A stretch of DNA of 7,834 bases from JBNJGT01 sp964473285 (lineage in GTDB: Archaea; Nanobdellota; Nanobdellia; Woesearchaeales; JACJVW01), in NCBI GenBank assembly GCA_964473285.1, contig CAYYOI010000060.1, positions 1 to 7,834 of the forward strand, given 5' to 3'. Of the stretch, positions 6,022 through 7,834 are shown piece after piece. The notes under the pieces were generated by a model. The model was given only the letters and a program-made list of their open reading frames with translations. It was not told the DNA's origin and ran no database searches. Numbering within the stretch: the stretch's first letter is position 1; each line of letters starts with the position of its first letter. A program made the translations under genes and the position numbers.

Positions 6022-7729
6022 GTGGAACAGGCTCCGCCAAAAGATCATCGGGCTTGGCGAAGAATCGATCCAGAAATCCCATTACCCACAGCTCATGCAA
6101 AGGCTTCGGGAACTTGAGCGCTTCAGTTACTTTGCAGACAAGAGCAATGACCTCCTTTTCATTCTTGATTTAGACAGAAAAATTGTTGACAGCAACACCA
6201 CCGCTGCAGATACCCTCAGGTACCATAAAGAAGAGTTGATCGGCAAACCATTCTCAATAGTGGCAAATCTTGACACACCCAACGAGACAAAGTTCTTCTA
6301 TACCAAAGAAGGAACAAAGATCAGTGTCCGGGTTTCCATACAAGAATCCCGATTCCTTGACCAAGCCTATACGGTGGTCATCGCAAAGGACCTCACCGAA
6401 CAGGTACAGTTTGAGGAAGAACTAAAAAAATCAGAGGACCGCTTTAAGAGCATCTTCTACAAACTAAAAGACATTTACTTTCGCACTGATGAAGAGCGTC
6501 GCATCATCATCTGTAGCCCCTCTGTCCAGGACATTTTAGGCTATACAAGCGAAGAATGCGTAGGTCAACGGATTTATCACTTTCTGCAAAAAGAAAAAAG
6601 CAGATTCCAGGCCAAACTTCAAGAGACAGGCATCATAAAAGATGAACAGATCAAGCTTAGGGGCAAAAGGGATGCCTGGGTTTCAGCCACGGCACAGTAC
6701 TATTATACCAGAGACGGGCGTATCGCAGGAATAGAGGGGGTATTACGTGACATCACCAAAGAGAAGCTAGCAGAGGACCAACTGCAAAAATCAAATGAAA
6801 CCTTTAAGCGGATACTGGATAGTGCATCTGACATCATCGTTGCAACAGACCCGAAAGGCCAGGTTACAGAATGGAACAGGGCAGCAAGCCAGCACACAAA
6901 CAGGCACAAGCATGAAATGCTCAACAGACAAATCACAGGAGACCCATTCCTAAAAGAAATTGGCAATCTGATTCAGGAAACACTAAGCAAGAAACAGCCC
7001 ATGACCAAGACCATCGAGACCCACAAAGCAAACCTCCTTGCTTCAACAGCCCTCATCCAGGAAGGGGAAGGCGCAGTGCTGACAGCAAAAGAGATTGAGC
7101 ACTCCCCCCAAAGGGAGTTCATTCCAGGTACAGCCTACATCGACTGGAACACCCTGGATATCAGAGACATCATACGGCACTGCAAAGAGAAGGAGAAGAA
7201 TATCCTTGTTTTGAGCAGAGGCACAACCCAAAACCCGATTATACCCTACCCTAGTGAGAATCTGAAAATAGCATTACGAGGACACATCAGAGAACAAGAT
7301 CGGACAACAGTACTTGACCGTTTTGAATACCTGAAAGCAACAAAGGGATTTACTACAGCCCTCCAACTCGTGTATGAACTGCACGATGAACTTCCTAAGA
7401 CAGGGACCCTCATAATCCGCGGCCACCCCTCTTGCTTTTCAGAGGAGGAAAAACAGTTTTTATGCCAGGAATTGCAACCCATACCAAAAGAAGTAGGACC
7501 CCTGCTGGAGGAGGAAAAGAGGACAATGCTTCAGGAAATAAAAAAGATGCAGGAACAAAACATCCACCCGACCATTTCTAACCTGCAAAAACGGTGCAAC
7601 CTCTCAAGAGTCACTGTCAAAAAGCGAATAGATACTTTGGAAAGCCTCAAGCTGGTAGAGAGCCAGCGTAGAGGGAGGTATCGATCAATCAGGCTAAGCC
7701 GAAAAGCTGAATATCTGAAGCTACCATGA
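5999..7729 (+). CDS. PAS-PAS-PAS-DUF835-winged-helix regulator
   Basis: This is a 576-residue soluble protein with no membrane segment. Three PAS domains follow a short N-terminal helical region: PAS1 ~43-135 (DLLFILDLDRKIVDSN, ending VVIAKDLTE), PAS2 ~145-257 (ERRIIICSPSVQDILGYT, ending GVLRDITKEK) and PAS3 ~266-365 (DIIVATDPKGQVTEWNRAA). Coiled-coil-like linkers precede PAS2 and PAS3 (KSEDRFK, KSNETFK). A DUF835 domain covers ~375-497 (NILVLSRG, TVLDRFEYLKATKGF, GTLIIRGHPSCF). The last ~75 residues form a winged helix-turn-helix (ISNLQKRCNLSRVTVKKRIDTLESL with a basic wing QRRGRYRSIRLS, ~526-567). No histidine kinase, receiver or cyclase domain is present, so sensing and DNA binding sit in one polypeptide. 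No cofactor-binding residue in the PAS domains can be assigned by eye. It is translationally coupled to the dehydrogenase. Domain order is well supported; ligand and target promoters are unknown. Confidence 0.9.
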   Translation: MQESLHTEWNRLRQKIIGLGEESIQKSHYPQLMQRLRELERFSYFADKSNDLLFILDLDRKIVDSNTTAADTLRYHKEELIGKPFSIVANLDTPNETKFFYTKEGTKISVRVSIQESRFLDQAYTVVIAKDLTEQVQFEEELKKSEDRFKSIFYKLKDIYFRTDEERRIIICSPSVQDILGYTSEECVGQRIYHFLQKEKSRFQAKLQETGIIKDEQIKLRGKRDAWVSATAQYYYTRDGRIAGIEGVLRDITKEKLAEDQLQKSNETFKRILDSASDIIVATDPKGQVTEWNRAASQHTNRHKHEMLNRQITGDPFLKEIGNLIQETLSKKQPMTKTIETHKANLLASTALIQEGEGAVLTAKEIEHSPQREFIPGTAYIDWNTLDIRDIIRHCKEKEKNILVLSRGTTQNPIIPYPSENLKIALRGHIREQDRTTVLDRFEYLKATKGFTTALQLVYELHDELPKTGTLIIRGHPSCFSEEEKQFLCQELQPIPKEVGPLLEEEKRTMLQEIKKMQEQNIHPTISNLQKRCNLSRVTVKKRIDTLESLKLVESQRRGRYRSIRLSRKAEYLKLP

Positions 7730-7780
7730 CGAAGTAGTCCTACAAATAAAAGTACTGACACGATTGCTGACACAAGATAT

Positions 7781-7831
7781 CAGTATCTCCGATGAGTTTT
7801 AACTACTCCTGAATTAATAGAAAAAACCAAC
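7781..7831. repeat. Right copy of 51-bp edge inverted repeat
   Basis: These bases are the exact reverse complement of positions 1-51, beginning CAGTATCTCCGATG and ending AAAACCAAC. Three further bases (AGC) follow to the window edge. The copy starts 52 bases after the stop codon of the PAS regulator; the gap 7730-7780 holds no gene and no clear T-tract terminator. Confidence 0.95.
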
Positions 7832-7834
7832 AGC

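Noticed and set aside
5999..7729. Histidine kinase in the PAS protein
   Set aside because: No H-box, N-box or G-box follows the PAS domains; the C-terminus is DUF835 followed by a winged helix.
1..7834. Circular element or plasmid closed by the end repeats
   Set aside because: The end repeats are inverted, not direct, so they do not indicate circular overlap of an assembled molecule.
1..7834. CRISPR array, tRNA or rRNA genes
   Set aside because: No regularly spaced direct repeats, cloverleaf pattern or rRNA-like conserved blocks were seen on either strand.

Overview
The window looks like a piece of an uncultivated archaeal genome. The evidence is TATA boxes with upstream purine/A-rich BRE-like bases, one nearly leaderless gene (4924) beside genes with strong GGAGGTGA-type Shine-Dalgarno (SD) sites, a T-tract terminator, a DUF835 domain (a family found mainly in archaeal signalling proteins), and an IS5-like DDE transposase of a type common in archaea. 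I cannot place the lineage; a DPANN or other euryarchaeal-type genome would fit. The 7,834-base length and the inverted repeat at both edges suggest that this may be a complete short contig or element.

Layout. Positions 1-51 and 7781-7831 are a perfect 51-bp inverted repeat at the two edges. Positions ~42-1106 hold a decayed insertion sequence whose transposase (186-997, minus) is broken by at least three frameshifts. Its core end motif GGAGATACTG occurs four times in alternating orientation (42, 1106, 1168, 7790), so one pair brackets the IS and a second pair brackets everything else. Positions 1301-3160 (minus) encode an unusual fusion of an APC-type amino-acid permease and a class I SAM-dependent methyltransferase, in AT-rich DNA. 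Positions 3161-3531 hold its promoter, a 123-bp segment closed by a perfect 12-bp inverted repeat (candidate structured RNA or small repeat), and the terminator of the next gene.

Positions 3532-7729 form a more GC-rich signalling locus of two divergent operons sharing an ~81-bp promoter region. Leftward are a 66-aa conserved-looking small protein and a FIST-domain sensor protein. Rightward are an ErcA-like iron-type alcohol dehydrogenase homologue and, overlapping it by 23 nt, a PAS-PAS-PAS-DUF835-winged-helix regulator.

How it may work together (inference). ErcA-like dehydrogenases and FIST proteins are known to occur near PAS-containing sensors. Here the output partner is a soluble DNA-binding protein with no histidine kinase domain. 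The locus therefore reads as a self-contained one-component regulatory module in which FIST (proposed small-ligand binding) and ErcA (metabolite or redox sensing through a retained metal site) could feed a PAS/DUF835 transcription factor. Likely targets are its own divergent promoter and possibly the neighbouring permease-methyltransferase.
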